Part shown: positions 1 through 12,116 of the stretch, in pieces
How the letters are laid out: every line of letters begins with the position of its first letter
Numbering within the stretch: the stretch's first letter is position 1
Source of the DNA: Aselliscus stoliczkanus
Lineage: Eukaryota; Chordata; Mammalia; Chiroptera; Hipposideridae
DNA length: 64,000 nucleotides
Reading direction: 5' to 3'
Assembly (NCBI GenBank): GCA_033961575.1
Contig: CM066733.1
Coordinates: 140,914,421-140,978,420, forward strand
Made by a program: the position numbers and the translations under genes
Notes under the pieces: generated by a model
What the model was told of the DNA's origin: nothing
The model's database searches: none
Seen by the model: the letters and a program-made list of their open reading frames with translations, nothing else

Positions 1-715
1 ACAAAAGTAAGTGCTAAAATCACTGTTTTAATTGATTTACAATAGATGTAAACCAGATCCATCCCAGGCAAAGCAAAGTGTACTGTTATCTTATTCATGT
101 CACACTTTAGGTGTGTGTTCTCAGAGCAAATAAGGAATGCTTCTGGAGATCTGGCTCATATCAAGTATTAAAGGGGGTGGCTGGATCCATGACACATTTC
201 CACTTACACTCCAGTCTCCAAGACTTCATTATGAATTGATTATGCAAAAATAACAGCACATAATGATATCCCTAAACAGGAAGGTCAAAACATTGGTCTC
301 TTAGTGGCAATGAGGTAATAATAGCTAGGTTCCAACTGTGTCTTTTATTGAAATTGTGACTGCATATTTGATCTTCTATTTAGCGACAGACAGAAATCTT
401 AATGGTAATTTAGTATTCAAAGGAGATTGGGTTGGTTGCTAAGTAACAGTGGGAAAGAAAGTGAAATAGGGAAAATTTTTACTAACTTCCCTTGTATTTA
501 CTGGCTTCAGAAAACAGTTCTCTTTTACATAAGATCTGTTTGACAATTCATACTTAGAAAGTTGAAAGTGTGAAATTTTTCTACAAACAGAAATATGCAA
601 AACAAAACTATTTTGGACACAAAGAAATTTCACAGGGTTAGCTTTTGTTTACATGAGATTTGACAATTAAGTTCGAGAACTTGTTGCAATTATGTTGCTA
701 ACCTTTTTTTTTGAT
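1..715. other. Intergenic, nothing recognised
   Basis: AT-rich DNA with no coding potential, RNA gene or repeat family that I can name. The 64-codon open frame on the minus strand (439-633) has no features of a gene. Confidence 0.6.
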
Positions 716-1230
716 ATGAGAAGGATTATTCATTATGAATTTGTACCAACTGGACTAACAGTTAACCAAGTGTACTATTTAGAAGTGCTGAAAAGGCTAC
801 ATGAAAACAATCTGACAAAAACGACCTGAACAATTCATGGTTCTTGCATCACAACAATACACCAGCTCACACGGCACTGTCTGTGAGGGAGTTTTTAGCC
901 AGCAAACAAACAACTGTATTGGAACACCCTCCCTACACTCACCTGATCTGGCCCCCAATGACTTATTTCTTTACCCAAAGATAAAGGAAATATTGACAGG
1001 ATGACATTTTGAGGACATTCAGGACATCAAGGGTAATATGACGACAGCTCTAATGGTCATTCCAGAAAGAGTTCCAAAATTACTTTGAAGGATGGACTAG
1101 GGGCTGGCATCGGTGCATAGCTTCCCAAGGGCAGTACTTCGAAGGTGACCATAGTGATATTCAGCAATGAGGTATGTAGCACTTTTTCTAGGATGAGTTT
1201 GCAAACTTAATTGTTTGATCTGTATAGAAC
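716..1230 (+). pseudogene. Decayed mariner transposase (Tc1/mariner element remnant)
   Basis: The plus strand translates in pieces to the C-terminal part of a mariner transposase: HYEFVPTGLTVNQVYYLEVL, then FLHHNNTPAHTALSVREFLA, then after a frame change SPDLAPNDLFLYPK, and near the end GWHRCIASQGQYFEGDHSDI. It has an in-frame stop after LTKTT, at least one frameshift near 945-950, and Asn in place of the catalytic Asp of the HDNA motif. The N-terminal DNA-binding half is missing. It is a dead DNA-transposon fossil with no function expected. Confidence 0.88.
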
Positions 1231-1855
1231 AGGCTATAATGCATCTCATTGTTTACATAATAAAAAAAATCTGAATAAAATGCAAAATGTTTGGGTAAAG
1301 TCTAACTTCCTCAGAAATACTTAGACTTTCTCAAATATTTTGGTAATAATAATAGAAGAGACTATTTAATGAGAGCTACCTTGTGGCGGTTACACTATGG
1401 TTACACTATCTAATAAAGTTCCCTTAATTTTGTTAATTAGAAATTACTATTTCATTTTACTGTTTAAGATACTGAAGCTCAAATGGTGAGGTAATATTTT
1501 TCTGTGTTCCAAGTTAGTAGTGGTTGTCCTGAAGGATATTTGACTCAAAAGCCCTTATACTTTTTATAAAATATTCAGAGGCTTCAATTTTATTTACTAC
1601 CTCATAAAAGATGCTACAGTTCAAATGACATTAAATTAATTGAGACAGCAAATATAGTGGTGAGAATATTAAGTTACAAAAAAAGAATTCAAAATGATGT
1701 AAGTAGAGATTTGGAGGCCCACTTTAAAAAAAAAAAAAGAAGTCTCACCTTCCTTGAAAATATATTACTAAACTAAAAAAATAATTTAAATTTATTAATA
1801 TTTAAGTGCCCAAGAAATTGACTTAGCTAAGAAGAAGGGAAAAAATACTACTTAA
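1231..1855. other. Intergenic, nothing recognised
   Basis: AT-rich sequence with a short A run near 1,725-1,738. I see no gene or nameable repeat. Confidence 0.55.
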
Positions 1856-1868
1856 AAATAAATATTGA

Positions 1869-2299
1869 GGGCCGGCTGAGTGGCGCATTGGTTAAGAGCT
1901 GGTTTGGGACGCCAGTGGCCCTGGTTCGGATCCCACATGAGGGCCAGTGACACTGCCCTCTACAGCTAACAACAGCTCCACCTGGAGCTGGGCTGCGAGC
2001 GCCGTGGATGGTGTAGGCTGCAGCCCCTGCTGCAGTGGGCTGCCATAGGCTACAGTGAGTGGCTGGCAACCAGCGTGAGTGGCTGGCAGCCAGCGTGAGC
2101 TGCCAATAGCCACGGTGAGCAACCATCCAAGAGGCCAGCGACGGATATGACTCATCCGGGAAGAGCGCAATGATAATACCAACATGGGCCAGTGAAGCAA
2201 CGTCCCCCACAACTAGAGAACAAAAAGACAGCAACTTGTCTGTTCCCTTCCCCGATTCCCCAGCACTGTTCCCCTCCCCCAATTCCCCAATAAAATCTT

Positions 2300-2326
<27 letters not shown>
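1869..2326 (+). mobile_element. Long-form tRNA-derived SINE (T+ type, bat Rhin/Meg-like)
   Basis: The element starts with GGGCCGGCTGAGTGGCGCA, a tRNA-like head with A-box (TGGCGCATTGG) and B-box (GGTTCGGATCC) Pol III promoter motifs. A body of about 330 bases rich in GGCTGGCAGCCAG-type repeats follows. It ends CCCCAATAAAATCTTT (AATAAA 2,289-2,294, TCTTT 2,296-2,300) and an (AAAT)n tail. A 13-bp target duplication AAATAAATATTGA flanks it (1,856-1,868 and 2,327-2,339). Poly(A) signal plus Pol III terminator define a T+ SINE. The body resembles the yinpterochiropteran bat SINEs I remember. Confidence 0.88.
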
Positions 2327-2330
<4 letters not shown>

Positions 2331-2339
2331 AAATATTGA

Positions 2340-2920
2340 ATTTCATTCTTGGGAAGTCAATTTCAAAAAAGTATGTATCAATTAATACAATAATGTCAAT
2401 AATCAAATAGGAGGAATTTAATTCCCAAATCCACAGAAGTAAGATATTTTTTCTGGTTGCCTCTCCAGTCCATCCAATTTTTGCTATAACGAAAGTCCAC
2501 TTTGGTGGATAAATTTTTAGCTTATTTTGTATGAGTTTGATACTATTCTGAGGCAGAAAACTCAAAATCACTGGAAAAATGCTCCTGCGTAACATAACCT
2601 TCTCAAGGAGTATTGAAGGTAGAAGTTTTAAAAATTATTATTTTTTTCATTGCTCTTCTCATTTCCCATCAAATATGCCACAGGAATATTTTCTCTTCTA
2701 TTTTCTCCTTCCTTTTTAATTTTCATAAACTAATCACCACTTTCCTCTAATCTTCTTACCCTCTGGCTAAGACAGGTTAGCTATTTTTTCTTCTTCATGG
2801 CCTATTGAAAGTGATTCTTTATTGGGAAAAAAAGGTAATGTTATAAAGATCTATATTTATTATGAACTTTAGCCCTCCTGAGAATAAATACAAAATTAAC
2901 TACTATGGTATAAGAAAAAA
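2340..2920. other. AT-rich spacer, nothing recognised
   Basis: Spacer between two inverted SINEs. No coding or repeat signal that I can name. Confidence 0.5.
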
Positions 2921-2924
2921 ATTT

Positions 2925-3327
2925 TTTTCTTTTTTTCTTTTTTAATTGGGGAATCGGGGAAAGGGGAAAGACAAGTTGCTGTCCTTTTGTTCCTCAGTCT
3001 AGGTGTGGAGGATGTCACTACACTGGCCCATGTTGGTATTATCATTGCGTTCTTCCCAGCTGAGGCAGTCGCTCACCAGCCATTGGAAGGCAGCTCAGAC
3101 CGGTTGCTGGCCACTCACAGTAACTCACGGCAGCCCACTGCAGCAGGGGCTGTAGCCTATGCTGTCACCGGTGACTCACGGCAGCCCAGCTCCAGGTTGA
3201 GCTGTTGTTCATCATCTTAGCTGTAATGGGCACAGTGTCACTGGCCCTCATGTGGGATCCGAACTGGGGCCCTGCTGCTCAGAGCTGGAGTCCCAAGCCA
3301 ACTCTTAACGCTCCACTCGGCTGGCCC
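2925..3327 (-). mobile_element. Long-form tRNA-derived SINE, inverted copy
   Basis: The reverse complement begins GGGCCAGCCGAGTGGAGCGT and ends in an A-rich tail (T-rich at 2,925-2,943 here). The body matches the copies at 1,869 and 31,723 in order, including the ACTGGCCCATGTTGGTATTA segment. The flanks share an AAAATTTTTT-like target duplication. It lies tail-to-tail with the 1,869-2,326 copy about 600 bases away. Confidence 0.85.
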
Positions 3328-3856
3328 AAGCAAAATTTTTTCAATAGTCAAATTACATATAAGTTCTCAAGCGAAACACAAGCCATATCTTCAGTGGAAA
3401 ATGCTAAAAATGTCAAGATAATTTCCTAGTGACTCTTGATATGATTCTTTTGTTGCTAGCTAAGCTAAAAATAACATAAGGGAACTCTGGGCAACATGAC
3501 TTAGTGTTCCCAGATAAAGAATGATAGATTTCTGAGAAACTTTAAAAAGAGATGCTTGGTAGCATTTTTCTCGATTTCGGAAAATTCCAAAGTAATAAAG
3601 TAAACTTAATTGTACAGTTCTGCAAAAGGAATATTGTTTCAATGCCTGATCAGTGAAGATTTTATTTTGATGACTTTTAAAGTTGGTTAAATTATAATAT
3701 CATAAGGCTTGGGAATGAAAAAACCTAAAGACTATTAGTGAGTTATTTTTTTCAATAAAATGACAAAAATGTGCTCTGTTTAGTACATGTGTGTGTGCCA
3801 ATTAATACTAATAGAAGAAATATTAACCAAAGAAATAAATAATGACCTTTTAATGT

Positions 3857-4084
3857 GGCTGTGTGTGTGTGGTGTGTGTGTGTATGTGGTGTGTGTGTGT
3901 GTGGTGTGTGGTGTGTGGTGTGTGTATGTGTGGTGTGGTGTGTGTGTGAGATGTGGTGTGTGTGTGTGAGGTGTGGTGTATGTGTGTTTGTGTGTGTGAG
4001 GTGTGGTGTGTGGTATGGTGTGTGTGTGGTGTGTGTGTGTGTGTGTTTGGTGTGTGTGGTGTGATGTGTGTGTGTGTGTGCACA
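3857..4084. repeat. (GT)n microsatellite with GTGTGGTGT variants
   Basis: About 225 bases of GT repeat on the plus strand, broken by regular GG dinucleotides (GTGTGTGGTGTG) and some AT/GAG changes. Open frames in several registers are artefacts of the repeat. Confidence 0.97.
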
Positions 4085-4457
4085 TGTAAGAGCACAATGG
4101 GGATGGAGGAGAGAGATCACTTTAGTTATAGGAAGAAGCAGAGATAATCAGCCCCAAATCACAAGGATGTAGATAGGAACAGTGGCTACTAGGAAATCAC
4201 CTCTGTGGGAAAAATGACAGGAGGATATTTAATGTTTAAACTAAAAAGATAGGCGACTTACTGACTTACAATTGTTTAAGTCTTGGTTTAAAAAGTGTTC
4301 TCTAAGCATCAGCTAGGTACAGAGCCAACATATCAAAGCACCAATATTCATCAGAAATACAGGGGTTTTATTCATGATTACCACTTATAGGTAGTTCAAA
4401 CTCTGCTTCTATTTCTTCGGTGTTCACAGGAAAAGGATTCCTTTGGGGTCAGCAAAC

Positions 4458-4648
4458 TGGCCCACCTGCCTGCTTTCATACATGATGCTTCCTGGTATAG
4501 AGGCCAGCCCCCTCATTTGTGTAGTATCTATGGCTGCTTTCAACAACAGCAGAGTTTAGTAGATGCAACAGAAACCAAATGGCCTCCGAGCCTAAAATGT
4601 TGACTATCTTATTATCTTATCCTTTCAGAAAAGGTTTGCTCATCACTA
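4458..4648 (+). mobile_element. hAT-type non-autonomous DNA transposon fragment
   Basis: GGTCAGCAAACTGGCCCACC at the left and AGAAAAGGTTTGCTCATCAC at the right match the widespread mammalian element with GGTTGGCAAACTATGGCCC and CAGAAAAAGTTTGCCGACCC ends. The middle has the typical GGCTGCTTTC...CAGAGTT order. It is old and diverged. Subfamily not assigned. Confidence 0.65.
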
Positions 4649-4649
4649 C

Positions 4650-4862
4650 TCTAGACCAGGGTTTCTCACCCTCGGCACTTCTGGCATTCTGAGCCCCATA
4701 ATTATTTTGTGGGGCTGTCCTGTACATTGTAGGATGTTTAGCTGCATCAGTGGCCTCTACCCACTAAATACCAGCTGCAGTTCTGCCAACCAATATGTCC
4801 CCAGATGTCACCAAATGTCCCCTGGGGGGGTAATATCACACCTCATTGAGAACCACTGTGCT
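4650..4862 (-). mobile_element. hAT-Charlie non-autonomous element (MER3/MER5-like)
   Basis: Ends CAGGGTTTCTCACCCTCGGC and CCTCATTGAGAACCACTG form imperfect hAT terminal repeats of the GTTCTCAAC type. The interior reads TGTACATTGTAGGATGTTTA, GGCCTCTACCCACTAAATAC and CCAAATGTCCCCTGGGG, as in this common mammalian family. It directly abuts the preceding hAT fragment. Orientation is given relative to the usual consensus. Confidence 0.8.
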
Positions 4863-5339
4863 AGACAAGTACTAATTTTTCTAAACTTCCTACAAATTTC
4901 TGACGCAAATTGCTCTTTCACGTCAGCCTACACAGCATCATATGAAGAAGTGAACTTGAAGAAATTTTTATTAAAAATATAGAAATAATCACAAAGGAAA
5001 TTTTACAAGCTCGCACCTCTACTTCTACCCAGCAAAACATACCTGGACTCACACACTCTGCCTTCCTTCGCTCAGTCCTCCTGGGTAAGGCTAACTCCTC
5101 CATCTCTGCATGCTCTCACCTCCTCTCAACCACTCAAGGGCACCACTGAAGTGGCTCTCCCCTCTTTCCACTGTGTCACCAATTTTTCTTCCATCACTGG
5201 ATCACTTATGCTATGATTTCATCTTAAAATTAACCAATTAAACCTCTTTTTTTCACACCTCCTTCTACTTACTGTTCACATTTCTTTGATACCACTGATA
5301 ACATTACTTCTAGACTGATATTAATCTTCAGATTCCAGA

Positions 5340-5580
5340 ATTATGATGAATCATAAACAGGATAAGAAATCCATACCTAGGTCTAGGATATTATAAAAAC
5401 GAAGAGCAACCAAGGACACAGAGTTTATCTTAAAAGCAGGTAGAAACAAAAGGAAGGTAATCTACAAAAGGATGATAATTAGACTGACAGATGATTTCTC
5501 ATAGCAAAAATGGAAGCCAGAGTATGGTTGAATAACACTGAAGTACTTTGGGGAGTACCGCCTACTCATGAGGCATCCTA
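5340..5580 (+). mobile_element. Old L1/HAL1 ORF1-like fragment
   Basis: The stretch GTTTATCTTAAAAGCAGGTA through GATGATTTCTCATAGCAAAA and ATGGAAGCCAGAGTATGG follows the nucleotide order of the ORF1 C-terminal domain of old L1 elements (KIL.AGR, LTDDFS, MEAR). It has stops and is dead. Confidence 0.6.
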
Positions 5581-5599
5581 CTGAAGAATTTTCACCTCC

Positions 5600-6910
5600 T
5601 GTGATGTTGATTCAGTTGCATCATCTTTAAATGGGGACAATAAAAATAACACTGTACTTGACCTACTTAACTAACAGGACAACAAATAGATATTAATTCC
5701 CAGCACTCAAGGTCATAAAGCTAATTTTGTTTTTGGTTCATATTGATTTACTAACCACATAATCACTTTTTTCATTATTATATTTAAAATTAAATAAATG
5801 TGGTTAGTCATATAGTTCCTAATCTTTTAATGTCTAACACTTTAATAGTTTAGTATAAAAGCAAAAAGGCCAATGAATAAACAAAAATGTTGTAGCTAAT
5901 AAAATATTCTAGGACCAAACATATATTTGAACTGTTCCTTGTACAACCATATAAATTGTGAACAAATTTACTTTTTACTTAAACAGATAAGTGGTAAAAA
6001 ATTTGGATTTATTAGTATTAAACCAGTGGTTATTTATAATTAATATCTGTGGCAATTTTAGACAAGCAGGTAGGCCAATAACATACAGCTGAATATGTTT
6101 TAGAGAATAAAATTATTTAGCAACTGTCAATTGCCAGGAGCTAGCAATGTGATTGTAATGTAAACTTATTACATTTATGCTTGATAAGTTTTAAAATTTT
6201 CCAATGTTCAAAATCTCTAGATAAATAGATATTTAAATAAGTATTTACTTTTATATTATATATGTGGCAAAAGGAAATTTTTTCTCTCCTTTCTCCTCAA
6301 ATTTTTTTGCTTCATGGCATGCGCGCGCACACACACACACACACTCCTTTCCTACTGATCCCTGCAGACCCTAGTCTATCCCAAACTAAAATACTCAAAG
6401 AGGAAATCTTAGGCTTTAGCAAAGCAGAGAAAGCATTCATATTATGCTATAAAAAGCAGTCTATTAGAAAGGAAAAGGTTTGTCTGTCCTGTGAATGTCT
6501 CTCTTTGAGAACCAAAGGAACTAAAGGAAGCACTTCCCACCTAGATTACATCAAGGGGGTATCTAAATGGGAACAGTGCTGGTGTAGCCTCAGCCCTGGT
6601 GCTGCTAACAACTGATCAATACAGCACTCTCATAGGTCTAAAGGACGGGTTTTGAAAGGGAATATGAGGAGAGCTTCACCCGTGTTCAACTGTGGTACTT
6701 GCAGACCACCCAGGAAGTGTTAGCTGGAAGATAACTGGGCCAATCCCTGTGGAGTTTAAAAGTTTAGATTTGGAAGTCATCAAATCTGGTTTGCATGAAG
6801 GTGAAAAGTAAATGTGATCGTCCAGTTAAATGGCTAGAATGAGTGGAGAAGAGGGCCATGGATGAAACTCTGGTGTGCTCTGGTGTTAAAGAAGAGTCCC
6901 AAGACTGAGA
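5600..6910. other. Intergenic, little recognised
   Basis: AT-rich DNA. A short CG/CA microsatellite lies at about 6,320-6,344. The 117-codon open frame at 6,262-6,615 has low-complexity composition and no recognisable domain. Confidence 0.5.
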
Positions 6911-6914
6911 AGGA

Positions 6915-7740
6915 GCATTTATTCATTCATTTGACAAATATTCATGTGTCTTCTCTAGATGATGCACTGCAGTTGGTAATGGGAAGACAAATACGATGTG
7001 GTCCATGCCCTTGGAAAACTGGTTGAAGTCAGTCCCCGCCAAAAAAAACATAAAGGAAAAGTAGGAGGAAATAGTATAAGCGAAGATGGAGGAAGCAAGA
7101 GTTTTGAATGTCACAGAGCGTTTGAGTAAGATAAGTACAGAAAAGTATCCCAACAGAATTGGCAATTCAAAAGGTCTTTGCTGAGAATGGTATCTTTGCC
7201 AACGATGCAGGAAATCAAATTGCTCATGGTGGCTAGTGAATGAGACATGAGCTAATATGGAGTGAGAGTAAGCAACTTGTTCAAGAGGCTTGACATGAAA
7301 ACCCAAGAGATATGATGGGATGGATGCAAGTGAGGAGAGCAGTGGAGCACATATGGAGGTTTCTGTTTATTTTAAGATGAAGAAGATAATCATATTTACG
7401 TGCTGAGAAGAATGAGTATGGAGGTAGAATTTGAAAACAATAAATAGTGATTGATGGGGCATATTTCCCCTAAGGGGAAGGAGAAAAAGATGGACTCCAG
7501 AGAACTGGTAGGAGGTAAATATTTTAGTAGCCTAACACTTGCACTGTCCTCAAGTTCTCAGCTCCTATGTCTCTTATAACTAATTTGATATTAATGCCCC
7601 AAATCCAAAGTTTGACAATAATGCACCATTTAAAGTTCATCCCTATACTAACATCATTTCCACTCACTGGCTTTCTAGAAATGGTCAGTTGAGTGGGGAA
7701 GAAAACAGTGGATGTTAGAGTCAACATGGAGAGAATGGTA
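6915..7740. repeat. Possible old LINE-like mammalian repeat
   Basis: The phrase order ATTCATTTGACAAATATTCA, then GACAAATACGATGTGGTCCA, then a GA-rich stretch resembles the dispersed repeat beginning TTATTGAGCACCTACTATGTG that I know from many mammals. It is strongly diverged and I cannot name the family. Confidence 0.3.
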
Positions 7741-8109
7741 AATAACCCAAGTCTATTTCTGTGTCATGCTCATTATTAATGGGTGACCATCACCGCTGAA
7801 CAGTTTACTGCTGCCTGATTATGAATTATTGAAAGTGCTTATGAGTTGTGATATTGTAATCAGTTTTGTTTTATTTTTAATTTTACACATGGGTGAACTT
7901 TTAACGCAGAAGAAGGCAAAGATAAATGAGGAAATTATGAGTGGTAGATTTACTCTGCAGCACATAAAAGAGATTAATATTAGGAACATTTCTGTTGGCA
8001 ACAACACACAATGTTGATGAAATCATGAACTGACCAAATAAAGCATGAGTCAAAATTTCAAAACCCTGTTCAGGTTAATAATACTGAACTCTGTGAATTT
8101 TATATATTA

Positions 8110-8480
8110 TATATTTTAAGGGATAGCTGATGTCAAAAAATCACCCTTTTTAAGTGTAAAATTCACTGCTTTTTAGTACAGTCACAAAATATTTTCATCA
8201 TCCCCCAAAAAAGTCCCATGCCCATAAATAATAACTTTGCATAGTTCTTTTACCTCAGCCCTTGGAAACCACTAATCAACTTTCCTTTGCTCTGGATTTA
8301 CCTATTCTGAACATTTCATACAAATGAAATGATGCAATATGTGGCCTTTTGTGTCTGGCTTCTTTCACATAGCACGGGTTTCAAGGTTCAACCAAGTCAT
8401 AGAATGTATCAATTCTTCATTCTTTTTTTATTGCCAAATAACATTTCATTGTATGGATATACCACATGTCCTTCATCCCC
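8110..8480 (+). mobile_element. L1M-type LINE 3' region fragment
   Basis: Contains TTTACCTATTCTGAACATTT, CAATATGTGGCCTTTTGTGT and CATTTCATTGTATGGATATA in the order found in old mammalian L1 3' ends. A second diverged copy lies at 17,250-17,520, also plus strand. Confidence 0.75.
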
Positions 8481-8484
8481 TGCT

Positions 8485-8840
8485 AAACAAAGACGATGTC
8501 AGACTGAATGAGGGTGGGCCCTAAATTCAATGATTGGTGTCTTTATAGGAAGAGGAGGGGACCCACAGACAGAGACACAGGGAGGAAGACCATGTGACGC
8601 ACAGGCAGGTACCAGAGTGATGCAACTACAAGCCAAGGAATCCCAAGGGTTGTTAGAAGCCACCAAAAGCTCTGAAGAAGCAAGAAAGCCTTCTCCCCTA
8701 GAGACTTCAGAGAAAGCATGGCCCTCCTGACACCTTGATTTCCAACTTCTAGACTGCAGAACAGGAGGGAATAAATTCCTATTGTTTGAAGCCACTCTGT
8801 TTGTGGTCATTGGATATGAAAGCCCTAGGAAACTAATGCA
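8485..8840 (+). mobile_element. MaLR/MLT1-type LTR remnant
   Basis: The order GGGTGGGCCCTAAATTCAAT, TCTTTATAGGAAGAGG, ACACAGGGAGGAAGACCATG, CTTCTAGACTGCAGAACAGG, AATAAATTCCTATTGTTTGA and AGGAAACTAATGCATC is typical of solitary MaLR-like LTRs. No retroviral coding sequence is attached. Subfamily not assigned. Confidence 0.6.
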
Positions 8841-9181
8841 TCATCTTAATTTATAACAATCTGGTTCACATTAACACGAAGTTAATATCAAGCATATAGA
8901 ACTGCTGTGCTTTTATAGTTCTCCTTTCCTCCCCTTTCCATGGTGCTGTTATTAATGTATAAATAGCATCTTTATACATCATATGCCCACGAACACAGAT
9001 TTTCTATTATTGCTTTATACATTTGTCTTTTAGGGGGAATAAGAAGCTACAAGCAAGAATTACATTTATAATGTTTTTTATATTTACCTATGCAGTTACC
9101 CTTGCTGATGCTCATTATTTCTTCTTGTGGATTTGATTTACTGTCTAGGTTCTTTCTCAAAGGCTCACACTTTCACAAAGG

Positions 9182-9184
<3 letters not shown>

Positions 9185-9226
<42 letters not shown>
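9185..9226. repeat. (GT)21 microsatellite
   Basis: Uninterrupted GT dinucleotide run. Confidence 0.99.
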
Positions 9227-9227
<1 letters not shown>

Positions 9228-9229
9228 GG

Positions 9230-11490
9230 CACATGATTTCATTAGAGCCTTCTTGCATAGAGCCTCAAGTCAGACAGATGTCAGAGTTTATCTTCTCAGG
9301 TCTTTCCTGAGCGTGCGTACAGTCCTACGTGTGCACCTAGATTTATAGATCCCCAATAATATATCAGAGCTTTACAAAGCCCACTACAGACATGGCGTTC
9401 CTTAGCTTTTCCTTTTACATTTTTTCATTAGGCTATCTTTTGCCCCAGCCATTCATTATCACTGCCTCACACGGCTGCAAAGTTAAACTACCATTGGTTA
9501 TTTTCAATAAACACCTCTGGATGAAGGCTGTTACATTAGGTGAGCCCGGAATCAGGTCAAACAAAGACATGCATTATCAGTAGAGTTTTCTAGAAAACTG
9601 CCAGATAAAATAATTAGATTTCTTTGAGACTGAGCCTTTGAAATACCTTCAAACCCATTCTGACCCCTTCGGATGCTGCAAAACTGCTGGTTTTCCCCTC
9701 GATTGCAAGCTATTGGTTTTCAAGGTTTCCATGGAGCTCAGGCGAGGGAGATTGGATTGAGGTAAGTTAAAATGCCACAAAGCTTGCTACTCTTACTGAG
9801 ATACACCATTTCTCTTGAATAAATATTCCCTGGATTATTCTAAGTCTTTGGTTATTTTCCTAAGGTTTAAAAAAAGTTAGTTTTGCCTATATTTGCCAGG
9901 ATTCTCATTGTTTTTATGGAGGTTACTTGAGGTCCTTATTCTGATATTCTCAATAATGTCATCCCCATATTTTGAAATTTTAAATAATGAAATACATTTA
10001 TTTGGGTTTATTATTCTATTACTTAGAAGTTATATTTAATTTGTGATTGACAAGGGCTCTTGCTTTTCTCCTCTCTTCCCTGATGCTCCTCAATTCACAT
10101 GAATCTTTACTATAGAGAGAAAACAAAAGCAAAGGATATAAAACTCAAATTGACTTTTAATTTTTCCTAAGTTGCTGTAGTTAAACATTTGATGAAAATC
10201 AACTTGAGTCTGATCACTAAATGAGATACCTGAATTAACTGGAGGTATATTTTTTCATGTTACTTGTATTCTCTGTCATTATATGTTTTTAAAAAGTATT
10301 AAAAGTACCATAAGTACAATATCTGCTAAGATGTAGTCTAGTTAAAAAGGGTTAACTCAATTTAATTTCCAGTTTTCAGGTAATACCAGGGATAAAGAAA
10401 AAGCTAAACAATGAATTAGCAATCAGACAAAGGCAGGAGATGGTTCTCTCAGAAATATTCATTCAATTTTTGTTGTCATAAAAAAGGATTGTGCTAGTTT
10501 AAAAGATACTTATAATACATAACAACCAGATGTAATATGTGGGCTTGGATTAAAATTGCATTGAACAAACCATGGGTAAAGAACATCGAGGGAATTTTAT
10601 AGATGGTAGCTGTTACTGATTTCTGATTCTATTGTGTTCAGAGAATATACTCTGCAGAATAACTGGAAAAAAATTGAATATAACCCGGGCAGTAGGTGGG
10701 ATAAAATTGTACTGAAATGGAAAATAGAAATCATTGATTGGAAAAAGTAACTCACAAAACAATATTTACAGTATGGCATCATTTGGGAAAAAAAAATATG
10801 TTTAGAAAAATAAAAAATGAAGTATTAACTGTGATTAACATTGGGTGATAAAAATTGAATGCTAATATTTCTCACTTATCTGTATTATCTATTTTCTTAT
10901 ATTTAACATGTGCTATCTTTTTAACATTTTAATACACTTACTTCTTAGAACAGAATTTTTATCTCATGTTCCCACATCAACAATACATTTTTGATGATGT
11001 TCACTTGCAAAACTTCCCATGAATATGCCTAGATTACCCATGATGCATCTTCTCTTTAGTGCATCAGCGAGGCTGACTCTTTATTGATTCCATTATCCCT
11101 TTTGGTAGCCGAATCTGTCCTTACAGATTTTAAAGCAGTATTTTAAAGCAATATTTCAAATAATTTCAGGCATCTTTGTTACTCACCAAAGAATTCAATT
11201 CCTTTGTAAGCAGTTTGGATACCTTTGCCCACCTCCTAAAATGTTTCACTTGAAGCCAGCCTCTCAGGGCTTCAAACCAAGCGACAAAAAGGGTTACGGT
11301 GTCCTTTTCTGACTGACAAACAGAGCAGCATCTCTTAACAGAGGCGTCACTACCTGTTAACAGCCTGTTACCCACTTTCTGGGGAGTTACTAATGAGCTG
11401 AACTAGATCTTAGTTTCCTATTTGTGAAATAGGGATAAAGTTCTACTTATTCAGTCCAAAAGCCCTTAAGTCTTCCAGGACTCCTCTTCC
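9230..11490. other. Intergenic, nothing recognised
   Basis: AT-rich DNA without nameable repeats over about 2.2 kb. Open frames (for example 9,392-9,583 and 11,166-11,375) are short and unsupported. Confidence 0.5.
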
Positions 11491-11958
11491 TCATACTTTG
11501 CTATCTCCACTCTTGACCCCCTGGCTCAAATCATCCCCGTCCTGGGCCTGGTTTACTGCAATAGTCTGCAAACAGGTTTCCTTACTTCTATTCCTCGTTC
11601 TGCTACAAGCTCTATCCAATACAGAGCACGAGGAAAATCACACTCAAAGCCATGTAATGACTCCCCATTTCACTAAAAGTGAAAGCCAGTCTCATGAAAA
11701 CCTCCAAGGCTCTCTACATGACCTGGTCTCCCATTAGCCTTCTCATCCTCTCTCTATTTTCCCAATCACTCATGCCTCTCCAGCCTCCCTGGCTTTCTAG
11801 CTGTTCCTTGAAATCACTCAGATACGCTCTGGTCTAGGGGTGTTTGTGCTTGCCACTGTCCCCTGCCTGGAACACCCTTCCCTGAATCTCCTCTTTGCTA
11901 ACTTCCTTGTCTTTGCTCAAATGTTATCTTCTTAAGGAGGCTTGTTCTGACCACTTTT
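11490..11958 (+). mobile_element. LINE L2 3' fragment
   Basis: Reads like the L2 3' region: CTCCAAGGCTCTCTACATGA, CTGCCTGGAACACCCTTCCC, CTTTGCTCAAATGTTATCTT, AGGAGGCTTGTTCTGACCAC. The 79-codon open frame at 11,498-11,737 lies inside it and is not a gene. Confidence 0.8.
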
Positions 11959-11968
11959 AAAAATTGCA

Positions 11969-12116
11969 GGGCAGGCAGAATGGCTCAATTGGTTAAGAGT
12001 TCGCTCAAGACTGTGAGCTGAGCTCTAAGCAACAGCAGCTCGATGCCCAGCCCGAGCTGAGCTGCCAACAGGTGGCAGGAAGACTGAGCTAAAAAGAAAA
12101 AAAAAAAAAATTCTTG
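11969..12116 (+). mobile_element. tRNA-derived SINE, diverged subfamily
   Basis: GGGCAGGCAGAATGGCTCAATTGG is a tRNA-like head with an A-box. A GAGCTGAGCTGCCAACAG body and an A-rich tail (about 12,091-12,110) follow. It differs from the other SINEs here and is closer to the general bat Rhin/VES-like pattern. The 5' flank AAAAATTGCA (11,959-11,968) is repeated only after the next SINE (12,228-12,237). Confidence 0.7.

Noticed and set aside
1869..1935. tRNA gene
   Set aside because: The A-box and B-box belong to the SINE head, followed by a SINE body and target duplication; there is no proper cloverleaf.
3752..4147. Open frames of His/Thr or Val/Cys repeats
   Set aside because: Translation of the GT microsatellite only.
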